This document shows positions 1 to 13,600 of a stretch of 64,000 bases of DNA, in pieces. The notes under the pieces are model-generated. The model searched no databases. It was not told where the DNA came from and saw only the letters and a program-made list of their open reading frames with translations. Numbering within the stretch: the stretch's first letter is position 1; each line of letters opens with the position of its first letter. The stretch comes from Stercorarius parasiticus (Eukaryota; Chordata; Aves; Charadriiformes; Stercorariidae): NCBI GenBank assembly GCA_013396915.1, contig VWZL01002212.1, forward strand, positions 489,182 through 553,181, read 5' to 3'. The position numbers and the translations under genes are program-made.

Positions 1-3000
1 CTCTGAAAATCTAGCTATAGGAGAAGAGGAGAGTCTGTCTCTGTGGTATAATGAAGGGGATGACAGGGAAGACATAGCTTACACACTCACATGGTGCATA
101 CAAAGGCAGAGAGGAAAAAGTTCTTCCTGTGAGCAGGGTCTGTTCCCTCCTTTCTCCCTGATAGGGACTAATCCCCCTGAAATACAAGGGGGGAAAAGAG
201 GATGGTTGCTCCTCTCTCCTCCATCTCCCTCCCGCCTTGTACTTACCAAAGGCAAAAGCTCAAGTGAATTCTGGCACAGAGGTTTGGTCTGCAGAGCTGG
301 CTTGTAGTTAACATTCTCTTGCAGAGCTATAGGTTAACTGCAGAGTTGTGGTGTACCCTGTACAAATCCAAGCTTCAGAAGCAGTGACACTGTCAACTTG
401 AGCTAAAGCCAATGAAGGTGTGGGCGAACAGCCTTTCTGAAAATCAGTTTCTCAACAGTCTTGTAGTTGCACTGAGTAACAGTTACTCAGACTTCTAATT
501 AATAGACCATATAAAAAATTTTGGGTTAATAAAAAGAAAAATGGGAAGAGCTCAGATGCACTAAATACCTGTGCCAATGCCTAAAGGCTCGATTATGATG
601 TGTAAGTATCTTTGCAACTTGTGTTAAAAACAGTAACAACAGAACTGGCACTAATGTAGGTCCAGTCAATCAGAATGATCCATAATGTGTTTTTAACAAG
701 CTGCTGTCCAACAGTTTTGACATGTTTTAAAACAAGCCATCCTGATCAGCCCCGTAGAGGCTAATGCTTCTAAGCTTAATGACTCTCCAAAGAGGAGGAG
801 GCATAAAGATTTAGCGACTCAGTAGACATGACTGCACAGACCTCTGCAGCCAGCTTGAAAATGACAAACAATTTGTTAACAGAGAAGCTTTATTTTTATA
901 TTATTTTTTGCCAATGAAGTGAAAACAGAGCATTGATTAAGCAATCCAAGCTGAGAATATGCTATCTGATTTGGAGAGCTTTCAGACAGGCAGCTGGTTT
1001 CAACGCTTTGAAATACAACTTCTGCTTGTTGTTCGATGCTTAAAGATACCTCTCCTAGAGCCCCAGACAGTAATTGATGTCAAGCTGACGCTGTAGTTCA
1101 CAGATGGATTTCAGTTGTGTGGGCCATGCCACATGCACAACACTTGTGTAAAAAATGCTTTTTGTCTCAAATGCCATGAACTGAGAGAAAGGATGAATAG
1201 AGCCATCAACAAAATGTTCTCCATACAAAGACTATGGCTGAAGAATAACAATAGCCCACCATGCTCTTAAGTCACCATCACCCCTTTCTTCCTCCTATCA
1301 GATGAAGTCATTGGTATAGAAATTCAGACTGAGCCCTTCACACACGATGCTACGTTTCTGCACAGCTCAGATTCTAAGCTCATTTCCTGTGAACTAACTT
1401 TATTGAAGTGACCATACGTATTCAACAGTAAATGAGAACTAGGTGTCCAGAGGTAATTAAAAATATTCATGCTTTTTTCCTTTGCAGAGAATTCAGTTTT
1501 CCAGGGGAGCTTTAAATACAAGCTTTTGGCCTGTACAGATATTAAAGTTTGAGTGACTCATATTCTCATTCCCTTGTGTAGCTACATTATTAGACTGTAT
1601 TTCCCTCAATTCATCAGAGAATAGGCTATGTCCATAGCCATAAACCAGAGATAGTGGCACGTCACGGAAGATTAGGTCCAGACAGGAAAAAAGGGCCCTA
1701 AGTAGAACAGGAGCAAGAAGCATCTGAATTATAATACTCAGAAGGCATTATGGAGCCTTTTTGGAATTAAAATGAATATGACTGTGTGGTTGAATATTTG
1801 GTTTTGAGGTGGGTTTGTTTTTATTAAAACAAACCTGCAAAAATAACGTGCTTTTCACTACAAATCTCCTAATGCACCAACAGAAAACTGCTGCAATGAA
1901 AAATTTTCACCTTAATCAGGTCAGTTTGTTTGAACAGACTGCTGAGTAAATACCTATGCCACATTATTTGTATTGTAGCTCTTTCTCCACAGCTAAGAAA
2001 AATCAACATAGACATATAAGCCAAGTCAAAAATATGCCTTAATTTTGACAAATAAGCATTAAAATAAATTATATGTTTTTTCACCTAGTGATCTGTACAT
2101 TTTACATGTCTGAAAATTAAACCAGTTATTTTGTCTCTCTGGATTTTAAATCAACACCCATCACTCCCAACAGGCTGTTAACAGAGGGAGCGTCCTTGAT
2201 GTAGTAGGATTGTTTTCCTGAAAAGTTCATGCAGGAGTACAAATCCTAAGGCTAAGATCTTGTTTTCTGAAAATCTTGCTCAGAAAGCCAGCACGTATAC
2301 TGGAAGGGACAGCTTTCCATTATGATGATTTATCATCCCCATTTAACTTATTCCCTCCACATTCTTGATGGGAAAGTTTCTAATTGTTTGAATACCTCCT
2401 TCTTTCCTGAAAAAAAATCAATCAGAACAAGAGAACAAAACAAAGATTCGTGTTGGCTATTTCAGAACAGACACTGGGGAAAAAACATTTCCAGTAGTAA
2501 AATTATTTGGATGGGAGTTTTTTTTGAGACCAATTACTAAGCACAATGAGCACAAGATTTGTTGGGTGAGTAAAATTGCAACACTAGTGCCAGCAGAAAC
2601 CCGAAACCCTCCTTGTAGTGCTCTTTACAACACTGTGCTGGTGCCTGGCAATTCTGTAGGTATTCATAGCCCGAGTACCGTCTTGATCAGAATTTCTTTG
2701 AAATTCCTTATTGTAACATTATCTGAGCACTTCTATGAGATTTGTTGCTGTTCTTTTGGTAGATACAATATGGAGTTTTGCTGCCAGAGAGGGAAGTAAC
2801 AGCTTTGTACGTACATGAGATGACACTCTTCAAAACAAAATTCTATTTCCTTTTTTTTCCTATGACTCAAGATCCTGCTTTGCTGTGACGTTGACACAGT
2901 GGTAAGTACTGAATCACATACAGATTCCTCACTAATCTCTCTTGAATCTTTCTGACACGCACAGGAGTGACATTACAGCTAGGTTTTATTGGTCAAACTT

Positions 3001-4519
3001 AGATTCACTGAGATGCTGCTGAAGTAAATGGATGTATTTATATACAGAAAAGATTTGGAGGGTGGTTTTTTTTCATTCCCACAGCAAAAAATTACACTAT
3101 TCAAAGTAGCTGTGTCCATTAGATTGAAAAAAAATATATACTTTTTTTCATTAAGTCACGATTTTAGATGTATTTCATAACTTATTTGTAGTGGAAAAAG
3201 TATTTATAAGTAGAAACCACAGGAGAGTCATAATTCAGGTCACATTTGTGCAGCTCACCAGCTAATCTGAAAATCTAAATGCACTGAGACTTCCTAATAT
3301 CTTCTCAGAATTGTGTGTAATATTACTTATGAAGAGGCTCAATCTAAAAGGAAGATCTTTATATACCAAAAAATATTTTCTGCATTGTCATCTACTTCTT
3401 TGTTCAGTCGTTTCATGCCTATTGCTCAAAATTTGTAAATTAACAGCAAAATCAGGTTTTGACTCAGCCACTGCCTTCTCCCTGTAACAGATTAATAGCT
3501 AATATATACTCCCTTACTGGATTGGCTAAAAAATGCAATGGCATCAGTAGATGTCTTCTACCAACTAGTTTGCCATATTCCAACAGATTATTAAAGTCAG
3601 TGAAAGCAGGAAAATAAATGAAATTTTATCTCTTTTCATTCCCACTATCCTACTGAAATTTCCTACTCCTATTAATGACTGTAGTGGATGAAAATACAAA
3701 AAATCTTCCTGCAACTGAGGAGGAGACTGAGAAGTCAAGGAGACTGGATTCAGCTACTGCTCATGTCCTAGATGATTGAGTCTGGCTTATTTCACACATT
3801 TCACAGTGACTGTAAAAAAATATTTGCTTCCTTTGGCCCTGAATGTATTTTACATATTTCAGTTGCAAGCTCTTTGGGGCAGAGTCTGCTGCTGAATAGC
3901 TTTTCCAGTGTTAATGCAACATAGACATGATATATTTTGAGACCTGACAAAATAAGTAGTTACCAAGGAACTTTCTCCATGCAACAATTTAGTTCTGTGA
4001 AAGACCATTTTCCTGAGCACTCAGTACAGTACTTGTACATTTGCAAATCACCAGGGTGCCAAAAGAAAACCTAATAATACTTAAAAAGACAGAAATAAAA
4101 CCTGACTCAAGTGGCAAAAAAGGCTATTGGAGAAATACTAGGCACCTGGATAAATCCCTGCATCCTTCAGTTTCCAAGCAGTTTCATCTTCCAAAATATT
4201 CTGCACTTCTTTGATACTGCACATGTATCTCTTAAACAGCTTTTACAGCTCAGTTAAAAAAGCCACCACTGTGAGAAAATGCTGCACAAAGTGAAAGTAC
4301 TTTAAGGAATGTAGACCCTGATCTGCAACCCTTTTCTCACACAAATAATCTTCATAGCTTTGATTATGACATGAGTAGGATTACTTATGTAAGAGAGAAG
4401 CAAGGTAGGCATAGGAACTTAAGAATTGCACTAGCATAGTAAAGCATTGTAAAACAACAATAAAAACGGCATTTAAGCTGTCTAAATTATGTCTGTTCTA
4501 TAGTACAGAAAAGAGACAG
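1..4519. other. Non-coding intergenic DNA, no gene seen
   Basis: No open stretch here looks like a conserved protein or has paired splice sites that would make an exon. The open frames are short, AT-driven and often lack an ATG. No tRNA, rRNA or clear simple repeat was recognised. It may hold distal regulatory DNA or part of a long non-coding RNA, but nothing in the sequence itself shows this. Confidence 0.6.
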
Positions 4520-6310
4520 TAAATTGAACAAGTAGCTTATACAAAGCAGCAGCCAGTAACTAGCAGAACCTTGTAAGAAGAGATCTCAGGTCTAACCTGA
4601 ATGAATAAACATGTCAAAAAGAAGGTACTGGAAATAAGCAGAGTCCACACAGATTTCCAAAGGTGCTGTCCACAAACTAAAAACATCCGAGAGGTCAGGA
4701 AGTACAAAGATAAATTTTGAACTGCCAAGAACCCAACTGGGTTATATCTTGCAAAGAATATGAAAACAAATAGTAAAAGACTTTTTGGTAGTATAAATAA
4801 AGACAGACAAGGAAAAATGCTGTGCCACTGTGGAGGAAGGATGGAGTAGAGATTAAAGACAACACAAGGAAAGGCTCTGAATAAGTATTTTGCCACAGTT
4901 TTCAATAAGAAGTTTTAGGTTGAATTTAGAGAGAAAGACAGGATGAATAATGAGAATGTCAGTATGCAAATAGAACTACCACAGCTAACACAAAAGCTCA
5001 ACTCAAAAAGTGAAATGCATCAAGCTTGAAGTCTGGTTAATCACTGTCTCTGACTTCTAAACATTTGTGACGTGTAATGCTGGTTCAGTGACAAATATTT
5101 TTAACAGCACCAGCAAGTTGGGAGTGAAACTGAAAAATAGTAAATATTACTTCTTTACTTACAAAAAAAAGTGCGAAGAAAAAGAAGAGGAAAAGCCAGT
5201 TTCCTCTAAAACCTATTTCATTTGACCTCATTAGTACGAAAGACCTTAAAATACATTTTGAAGGAGACAATATAGAAAGACATGGAGATAAATGAAAAAT
5301 GGGATAAAATGCAACAGCAATTTACCAAAAGGACACCATACAAACTATCCCTATAGTTTTCCTAGATGACGTAAGTGATTTTCTGAACAGATGAAGTGTA
5401 ATAGATCTCATCTTTCAGGACTTTAGGAATGCATTTGACACCACGTTATACATGATTAAGGAATCTGAGGACTAAGTAGAAGACTTTTTTTGGTGTTTAA
5501 AAACAGCTAAAGGAGAACTAGTAAGAGGCATTCAGGATCCAGCCTGGGGCTTCTGCTGTCCTTTCATAGCTCTTGATTTATTGTGACCCAGGTAGAAGAG
5601 TACCTGGGCACTCTTGTACTGTCACTACAGAAGAGTAGTGAAAATATACAAATAGAGCAGCTTTTAGTTGGGAGCCACAGAAATGGGGTAAACAGCAAGG
5701 TCACGTGCAGAAAATTCAAATGCATTCTAGGAGATGACCAGGTAGAGACAAATGAGGGCTGTAGCTGCCAATGAGCAGATCACTAGTAACATGATGAAAA
5801 AGGCAAGTGAAGTTATAGGACATGAGGACAGAGATTTTCAGTACAATCTGGGAGACATCTGTGATCATGTGCACAGTGCGGGTTGTAGCTCACCTGAAAT
5901 CCTATACTCATTCAAGAAAGATGAAATCAAATGGGGAGAAGTGCAGACAATAGCTTCTAAAATGAGTGAAGGAACCGAGATCCTTCATCCAAAGATACTA
6001 ACAGAACTAAGTTGTTCAGCCTAGCAATAAAAGACCTAAGGATATAACTGCTGCCTAGAAAACCCTTGAGGAAGACATCTCCAGGTGGGAGAAGTGTCAT
6101 TTAAGTTAAAGAGCAACAATAGTATGGGTGGGGGCGGGGGGGGAGGCAGGAAGAAGACAGTATTCATGCTACATATTCATTTTGCTTGTAAAGAAGGGAC
6201 CTAGCAATAAGCCTATGAGTTTTTCAAACAGTCTCCCAGATAGAAGAGTTACAGCAAAATTACAGCCTTCAAGTTGGAGCTTGAGATACAGTTGGAAGTA
6301 TCACATGCTC
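4520..6310 (+). mobile_element. Ancient CR1/L3-type LINE relic
   Basis: This stretch reads as a heavily decayed non-LTR retrotransposon in + orientation. At 5398-5442 the frame gives VIDLIFQDFRNAFDT, the motif-A region of a CR1/L3-type reverse transcriptase (usual form: hydrophobic run, D-F-x-K-A-F-D). Just upstream, 5315-5390 resembles the usual lead-in to that motif. Downstream, 5860-6060 resembles the C-terminal reverse transcriptase part, including a Leu-Phe-Ser-Leu-like block near 6010, and 6085-6260 resembles the 3' tail of the ORF. Stops and frameshifts interrupt it throughout, so it is inactive. Outer limits are approximate. The family assignment is from memory of consensus patterns; a RepeatMasker run with an amniote library would settle subfamily and ends. 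Confidence 0.7.
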
Positions 6311-9300
6311 TAACACCCTTCGCAATTTCCTGGACCCATTGCTTGCATCCACTGGTGACAGAATGTCCTTTAGCTCTTTCATGAATAGTGTGGTGGTGAT
6401 ATTTTTACTGCTTTGATGTTACTGGTGTCATTTTGGGGGACATATCCAACAACATTTACCATTTCATTTTTCACATACAGTCTTCAGTACAAAATCTATG
6501 TAAAACTAATTACACAGATAAAGGCTTTTGCGATAATGCAGGCTACTTGTAAATGAAAACAAATAAATAGAAGAATGTAGGGCCCAAGATTATTTGAATA
6601 GCTAGGGCTCATACAAATATAATCAACAGGAGCTTTAATTAGGAATAATTAAGTCTTTTGTGAAATAATCCAGGGCAAACTGTGGATATGTTTTAAAATT
6701 TTTATTAGCTACTCAAATGGAGTTTGTCAGATGGGTTTTCAGTGCTTTAAAGGTGAGAAATTTAACAGAAATAGTATGTTGCTGTATTTTCAGAATTTGT
6801 GGAGAGATGCGTCTCTCCTGAAGAGAGTGAAGATTTGGCACTTTGTATGAGCAGAGAGGATCTGGCCCAAACATTCCTGTTTGCAGATGATGATGTTACT
6901 GCATTATTCACTTTGTCTTGGCACAGTCAATCAACAGAGTGCAGTGGAAATAACAAAGCCTCTTCTTTATTTGCTTCTAACATTTTTAGCACATTTAAGG
7001 AGAAATCTGAAGAACCACAGTAATTTCTGCACCTCAGAAAACGTGTTGAGCATAGAGAAGATGACAGAGAGGACATCACTACTTGCAAAGTAGAAAACAA
7101 AACCCAGGAAAATGTCTCCAAAAAGAGAATGTGAAAAAATAACTCTTAAAATACATTTTAAGTAGGTATTTGAAATAATCTTTCCAGGGCACAGTGCCTA
7201 TTTATACCCATTAAGTTTACACCTATTTGAACACAAATCAGTGGATTTATACTAGGGATGAATCTAATCTGTGTTGTGTATTCAAAATAATAGGTTGAAG
7301 GGATTAGCCAGGACAACAGAATTTTTATGAAATAGAATTCCTTTGTATCTATCCTCACATTATCAGAAACACAGATATCTCCTAATTAGCACATCTCCAG
7401 CTTTAACCTTTTGTCTTGACTGCAATCTCTTAGATTAGTGGTGATGTTCAGCCTCCTCAAAACTTCTTCTTTCATAAATTGACTATTTCCATGGCAACAG
7501 CTGCCACTTTCATTCTACAAGCATCAAGAAAATGTGATTTCCTTTATATCAGTGGGACAGGCTGGGTGTGCAACTTTGGCCTTTGTCAATGCGCTTTTCA
7601 GACAAAACTGTTTGTTCCACAAGAAGAGGAAACAGGTGCAAGCACAATTCGGGACGCAGTTGTTAGCGGATCCATGAAGCAGGATTGGCAACAGTCCGAA
7701 AGGGAGCTGTCGGACGACCCACCTGCAATGCCAGTGCGTTCTGCAGCTGCAAGAGGGAAGGACAAGCACATTCAACACCAGACACCAAACTGAAATCAAT
7801 ATTTTGGGGGAAGGCTGTTTGTTTTTGAGGTTTTTTTTTTCCTTTTTGCTTGTTTCTTTGATGGCTCCACAAACAGTAGCAAGACATCAGCCTAATGCCC
7901 CCGCAAGAATAGTTGAGAAACACTTAATGTAAATCAAGGGTTCTCATTCGAAGAGCATTGAACTTAAGCCAGAAAGAACATCAGTTCATTGCTGAGAAGC
8001 TGACACAGCTTAAATGATCCATGCCTTCATCTTCAACACTCATACCAGTCTATAACCAAAGTCCTAATCTCAGCTGAAGTCAATTCTCAAAGTAGCATCA
8101 ACTTCAGTGGGACCAGCAAACATTCAAAACAAAGGCACTTTTGTCTCCTGCCAGTCATGTGATTTTTTTCTGGAAGTTTATCAAATTGGAGGCTTTTTCC
8201 AGAAAACCCATCTGTTCCATATGAACTCATCCTGACACCTTTACCTTCTTTGAAACCGAGGGTTTCCAAGTCAATCTTTTAAGATGAGAATGGATAAAGG
8301 GAGATTCACATCTACTTCTCCAGCAATCCACTGAAATAATCGAGTTTTCCCTTAGTCACAAATGTAAGATTGTGTCAGAAAATAGAGCTGCAGTTTTCCA
8401 AAGTTAGTATTACGAGTTCTGTTCCTTAAATTGGTTTTTAAAATATATTTTTAATTTTTAAATAAAATTTTTAGTACTCATGTAAAGGACTGGCAGACGG
8501 CAAAGAAACTGAAAAATTAAACACAACTCTAGCAGCCTGTTTATGTTTTCTCCTTAATTCCTCATTAACCCTTTCAGCACTAGACGAGGTGATAGCTTTC
8601 CTTTACTTACATACTTTTAATTACAGGTGTACCAATACCTGTTGTTAATTAGACTCTTGGAAAACTTGAACTCAGTTTGGATTTGGGCCTACTGTTTTAA
8701 ACCAAAATTACCAAGTATTTGAGGACAGAAAAATCATGGATCTGCTTCACTGAAAGTGAAGTCAATGGCTGCAGTTGTGCAAACTACATAAACTCTTTCT
8801 TTGCCCATTCCAACATTAAGACATTAAGATTGTTTAGAAATGGACTCATTTCTGAGCCTCATATCTGAGCATTTATCGTGCTTCTACATCTGCAGATTAT
8901 GTTACCACCAAACCCAACACCAGTGGTAAAACCCACAGCTTCTCCCACTGTAGCAAAAAAGGAAAATGCCACCAGTTAGAAATGAATAACAGGCTGTAAA
9001 AATACTGCAAGCCCTAAGCTAGTATATTTACACGAGTATCACAGAGCCTGGATGCCATTCAGATTCAAAACCTAATTCTGTCGCTGGATCATAATCATAA
9101 AAGGCCAAATTAAAAGTCTCAGTTCTGGGCTCACATTGGGAAAGCCTGGGTTTGAGTTTGAGCTCAGAGTCCTAAGCTCATGTTTATTTTCACTTCAGCT
9201 CACAAAAAAATTGGTGAATAATCCAGAACTGCTCATCCAGGAAAGATTCCAAAGGCTTGCCAAGTTCCAGACAATAGTCCATGGAAAAAAACAAGTGCGC

Positions 9301-12300
9301 AGATCTGCTGGCAGGAGATGCCTCTATCCACGCTGAACTCGCACATGTTCCTAGGGTGGTTCTCAAAAATGGAACACCCTGGCAAGGGAAGTATGAGGGA
9401 GTTAACTGAACCATACCTGTGAATGCCATGAATACCCCTCAGATTTAATGCAAAGGAACACCAAAGAAATTACTGCAGATTAACGAAAAAGAGGAAACAG
9501 TTGGCAGGAAGGGTTGCCTGCATGACTGGCAATATCACAGCAACAAAAGCATTTTACAGGAAAACTCATAGGTTCTGCACCATAGGGCAGTGTTTGCCAT
9601 CTCAATAGTAGTAGTCTGATGCCACAGCCCAGTTTTCAATCATACTACAGGCACCAGGATTCTTAAGGCATTACTTTGATATTCCACAATACTAGCTGCA
9701 CCCTATTTTGTGCCTTCCTGTATAGTCTGGTCTGACTTCCACCTGGGAGAGGGGTGTGACTCTACCTGCACTGGCTCCTGGAGTCAGGAGAGGCACAGGA
9801 GGCAAGCAGCACTCATCTTCCACTTTCCTCAAGGGCTGTTCTTCCTCCCCAGTAAAACACCAGAGCACAGCAGAATTGATTTTGTACATTTTATAAGGAT
9901 TTTGTAAGGATCTTAGAGAGTTCAAGGACCGGATGGTGCCAAGGTGAAAGTCCCATACTGCAGAAGGATAGAGAGGAGGGGATTCCAATTCCAATGCCTT
10001 CGAAATTAAATCCTTAAAGGATAAGCCTTGGCTTCTCTCCCACCACCCCTGCAACAACGTCAGCTCAGATCTTACAGGAAGCAGGCTAGGGAGGAGACCA
10101 CTGTCCTGATCCACAACTCCCACAAATCTCACTATCCATTTGCTCAGAAATGTTAACAGTATTGCCATATTTAGTGTCTTTACTATACTTTTTTTTTTTA
10201 TTTACCAGTAGTACGGGAGATTCCAATGGTGTTGCTTTGTCTTCACACTGCTTGTAAGTGTCTCCAACTTCTCGCAAGCAGTGCATCACAGGCCCTTCCT
10301 ACTTCATGCCAGGGAGACACAAACAGCATCCCTGCATCACTGTCTGAGTTTTGAGCTTTTCTGCATATTTTTACCACATATTAATGAAACTCAGCACACA
10401 CCAATTGGTGAGCTAACTGCTGTCAAAGCAGATGGGAAGATAGGCCTGAAAACAATATTTGGTACTTTTTAATCATGTGAGGGAAATATAAGAGGGAAAG
10501 AATGTATTTTCCATTTCCTGAGGGCTGCAACAAAAGTTAAAGCAAGCTTTTATTATCAATGGAGTTTGAGGAACAATTATCCAGCTACAGTGGATGCATA
10601 CCCTACGTCTAGCTCTATCTAATTCCCTCCCCTGTGATTTAGTTTGCCTCCTGGGCACATCATGTGCTGGGGGTTCATAGACTGCCAGTATGCAAGTTCA
10701 ATCTGCTCCAGGCACCAGTGTTCAGACAGCAGTGTTGTGAAGCAACTTAAGATACCAAAACCAGGAGCAAACTCTTAAGGTACTAATGATAAAGAGGAAA
10801 CATTTGTTTCTATATTCTGTGCGGTTATCTTGGACGGATGCTAGCACAGTAATGCCCTCTGTGGGAAACCATTGCTCAGCGCTAACTTTCCAACAGCGGC
10901 CACCATAAATATTCAAACAGAGATATAAATAGCACAGCACTATAAAAAGTAACAACAGCAACAGAGGTCTCTGTGAGGATCAGACCTCAAAACGTGACAC
11001 TGCAGAAGAGATGCTGCATAGGAGCTCTTCAGGCAGAAGGCTTCGTATTTGGAGAAGGAAGAACAGCTTGCCAATTGGCATTCCAGCAGTTAGTTGCTGG
11101 CCAGGATTTTCAAAGTTGCACTTTATACCCCTTGTTTCACAAAGGTCACACTAGCAAACTGGTGGGGCTTAATAGACCAGACACATTTGGCTCTTATTCC
11201 GCGGCCCTTTCCCTGATTTTAATATTGATGACAATGGAACAAACATCTAAGTAGCTGCACAGAAAGGCTAATGCACAAATGTGCTATACTCAACATATGG
11301 AAGAAGTTTGAAGCCTTTCAAACCACTTATGTTTTCATGAGAAAGCTGTGGATATCAACAGCAGAATGAAAATCCGAACATGGGAGGAAGAAGCCTGTAT
11401 CCTACCATGCTAATTTGTATTGTTAGAGAGGAAAGTAAACAGCAATGTTAGCTATGCTGAGGATTTTCAAAAGTCGTATTTACTTTGGGTTTCCTTTCAA
11501 AAATAATGTTTTAATGAATATGCAGCATGGGTCTGTGGCACTGGTAGTGTGTCCATCACCATGGTACCTGAGCACTCAAGCAAATGATTAACCAGCAGAG
11601 CAAACGAAACAGAAGCAGAGAGCCAACAGGCACTGTGACAAGCTCTTCACAGACCTGCCAGTACATCTCTATCTGGACCTTTACTCCTTCAGGCTTTCCA
11701 CTGTCCTGTCTTTCACCCATGCTCTCATGATAACCAGATTTTTTTTCCAAAAAGTGCTAAGGGAGATTTCAGACTGGCTTAGAAGAAAGGGTGAGATTAG
11801 TGAATAAATCCAAAACACGCATATTTTCATCAGGAAAACTTTGATTAAGGACACAGTAAGGAAAAAAATAATTTTCATTTGCACAAACTAAGTCCAATTA
11901 TGAATCGACAAAATTTGTTATGCCTGCCATGACATCAGCCAGGCCACTTTAAAACTACTTTTCTAAAGAGGGAAAACAAGCCTTTTCCTCACTAAGGACC
12001 AAAATGATCTTTCAGGAGACTGATGCAGACCATACATGAGCGCTGCTGTTGGCATTATCTAATAATAATGAAAAGAATATATAAAAAAACATGGCTATGT
12101 GACTTCTTGAAAAAGTCTGGAGATTGCATCAGCCCCTCCTCACACTTCAAATAAGTAGCAAGTTAACAACAACTCTGATGTTAATGTTTGTTTAACATAT
12201 GTGCATACAACTACTTCGAGTTTTTTCTGACTTGGGATGCTTAAGCAGAGATCTCTGGAGTTTTAGAAAAAAATACACTATCAAACCATCTACGCCTTGC

Positions 12301-13514
12301 TGTTTTGTTTTCTGTACAAAATCTCTGAGGAGCACAGGAAAGCAGAGGGCCTTGCATGCAGGATAACTTTAGAAAGGCTAGTTCCTTTCAGTATTGGGGA
12401 ATCATACAGCTATAATACAAACCTCAGTGAAGAAGTTTTACATACTAGCCAGGACAATAATACTGCAGTCTAATTAAATGACTGTCACGTGGAGTTTTTC
12501 ATCTTTACTGTAGCTGCTTCAGACTTACGGAGTAGTTACATCCTCTCCATTCCAGCTTTTCCTTTAAAAGAGGAATAAGTTTTGGGGGCAATGCCATATT
12601 ACCAGCAATGAAGACTCAAGCACTCTCTTCCCAATGTAGATAAAACATTTCATGCTACCACTGTGCATCAGCAGCAGTTTGGAAGAGATAAGGAGCACTG
12701 CACCACCCACCCATATTCGACTGTGAAACTCTGGCTTAAAGTTCACTTTAAGCATCAGTCTGATTTTGTTACCTCTCTTGTGTCGAAATAATATCCATCA
12801 CTGTCATCTCTAAAGATTCAGATCTTCTATGCACTTTATCAGGCTTTCTAATCAAAGCTAATGGAAGATATGTTTGTTTAGCTGTTGTAAACGGCTTTGA
12901 AGATCTCAGTCTCAGCAAGGGTGATGAACTAAGGATGTCATCTGGGCAAAAAGTTTAATTTTTAATGAATTTAGGCAAAATTGATTACTGAAAAACTGAT
13001 ATGAATCTTTCAAGTTCATATTATTTCACATACTTTAGCAGCAAATATTCCACCCCTTCTTGCCATCAGACTCACCAAGAATAAAACTGGAAGAATCAGC
13101 AATGATGCCAGCTTCTCAGACATGAAACCAACTTTGGATACTATAAACAGGTGTGAGTAGCCACTTTTCGATTGCAGCAGGGAGTACAGTCCTCAAATGT
13201 TTTAGTCCTCAGCTGACTACGTTTCTGTATAATAGCAATTCTGCTAAGCAGCCTAAACATGATAGCCGAAGTGTTTATGACAAAACTCAGAAACACAAAA
13301 CCCAGAAACCAACAAGTGCAAAGAACTATTCCATGACACAGTTATTTATTGGAAGTACCTTTGTTTTAATCTCTCTGCTCCATTTTCAAATGAATTAAAA
13401 TAATAACTTAGGGGGGAAAGAAAATTATCTTAAAATAGTCATGTTTTTTTTTTTCCTCTCCCAGGTAATTTCCAGTCAGGACGAATCAAAAATAACAGCA
13501 AGAGTGTTGAAAAT
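6311..13514. other. Non-coding intergenic DNA, no gene seen
   Basis: No exon, RNA gene or well-preserved repeat was recognised. Short open frames on both strands, such as 7479-7793 + and 9692-10168 -, overlap each other on opposite strands and resemble no family I know. They look like chance frames. Confidence 0.55.
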
Positions 13515-13600
13515 TACAGGGTAAGGTTGTAAACCTCTAGCGGTCATCTAGTCCAACCTCACGCTCAAACCAGTGCCACCTTAGAACAGGTCATTCAGAA
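13515..13600 (-). mobile_element. CR1 LINE 3'-end fragment
   Basis: The + strand carries the block GGTCATCTAGTCCAACC followed by a degenerate CTCAAA...CAGGTCATTCAG stretch. This is the reverse complement of the highly conserved 3' untranslated end of avian CR1, so the element's sense strand is minus. Only about 85 bp remain, a typical 5'-truncated and worn copy. The edges are approximate. Confidence 0.65.

Noticed and set aside
9692..10168. 158-codon open frame on the minus strand
   Set aside because: No motif recognised and the + strand is also open over part of it (9710-9907), as in compositionally biased non-coding DNA.
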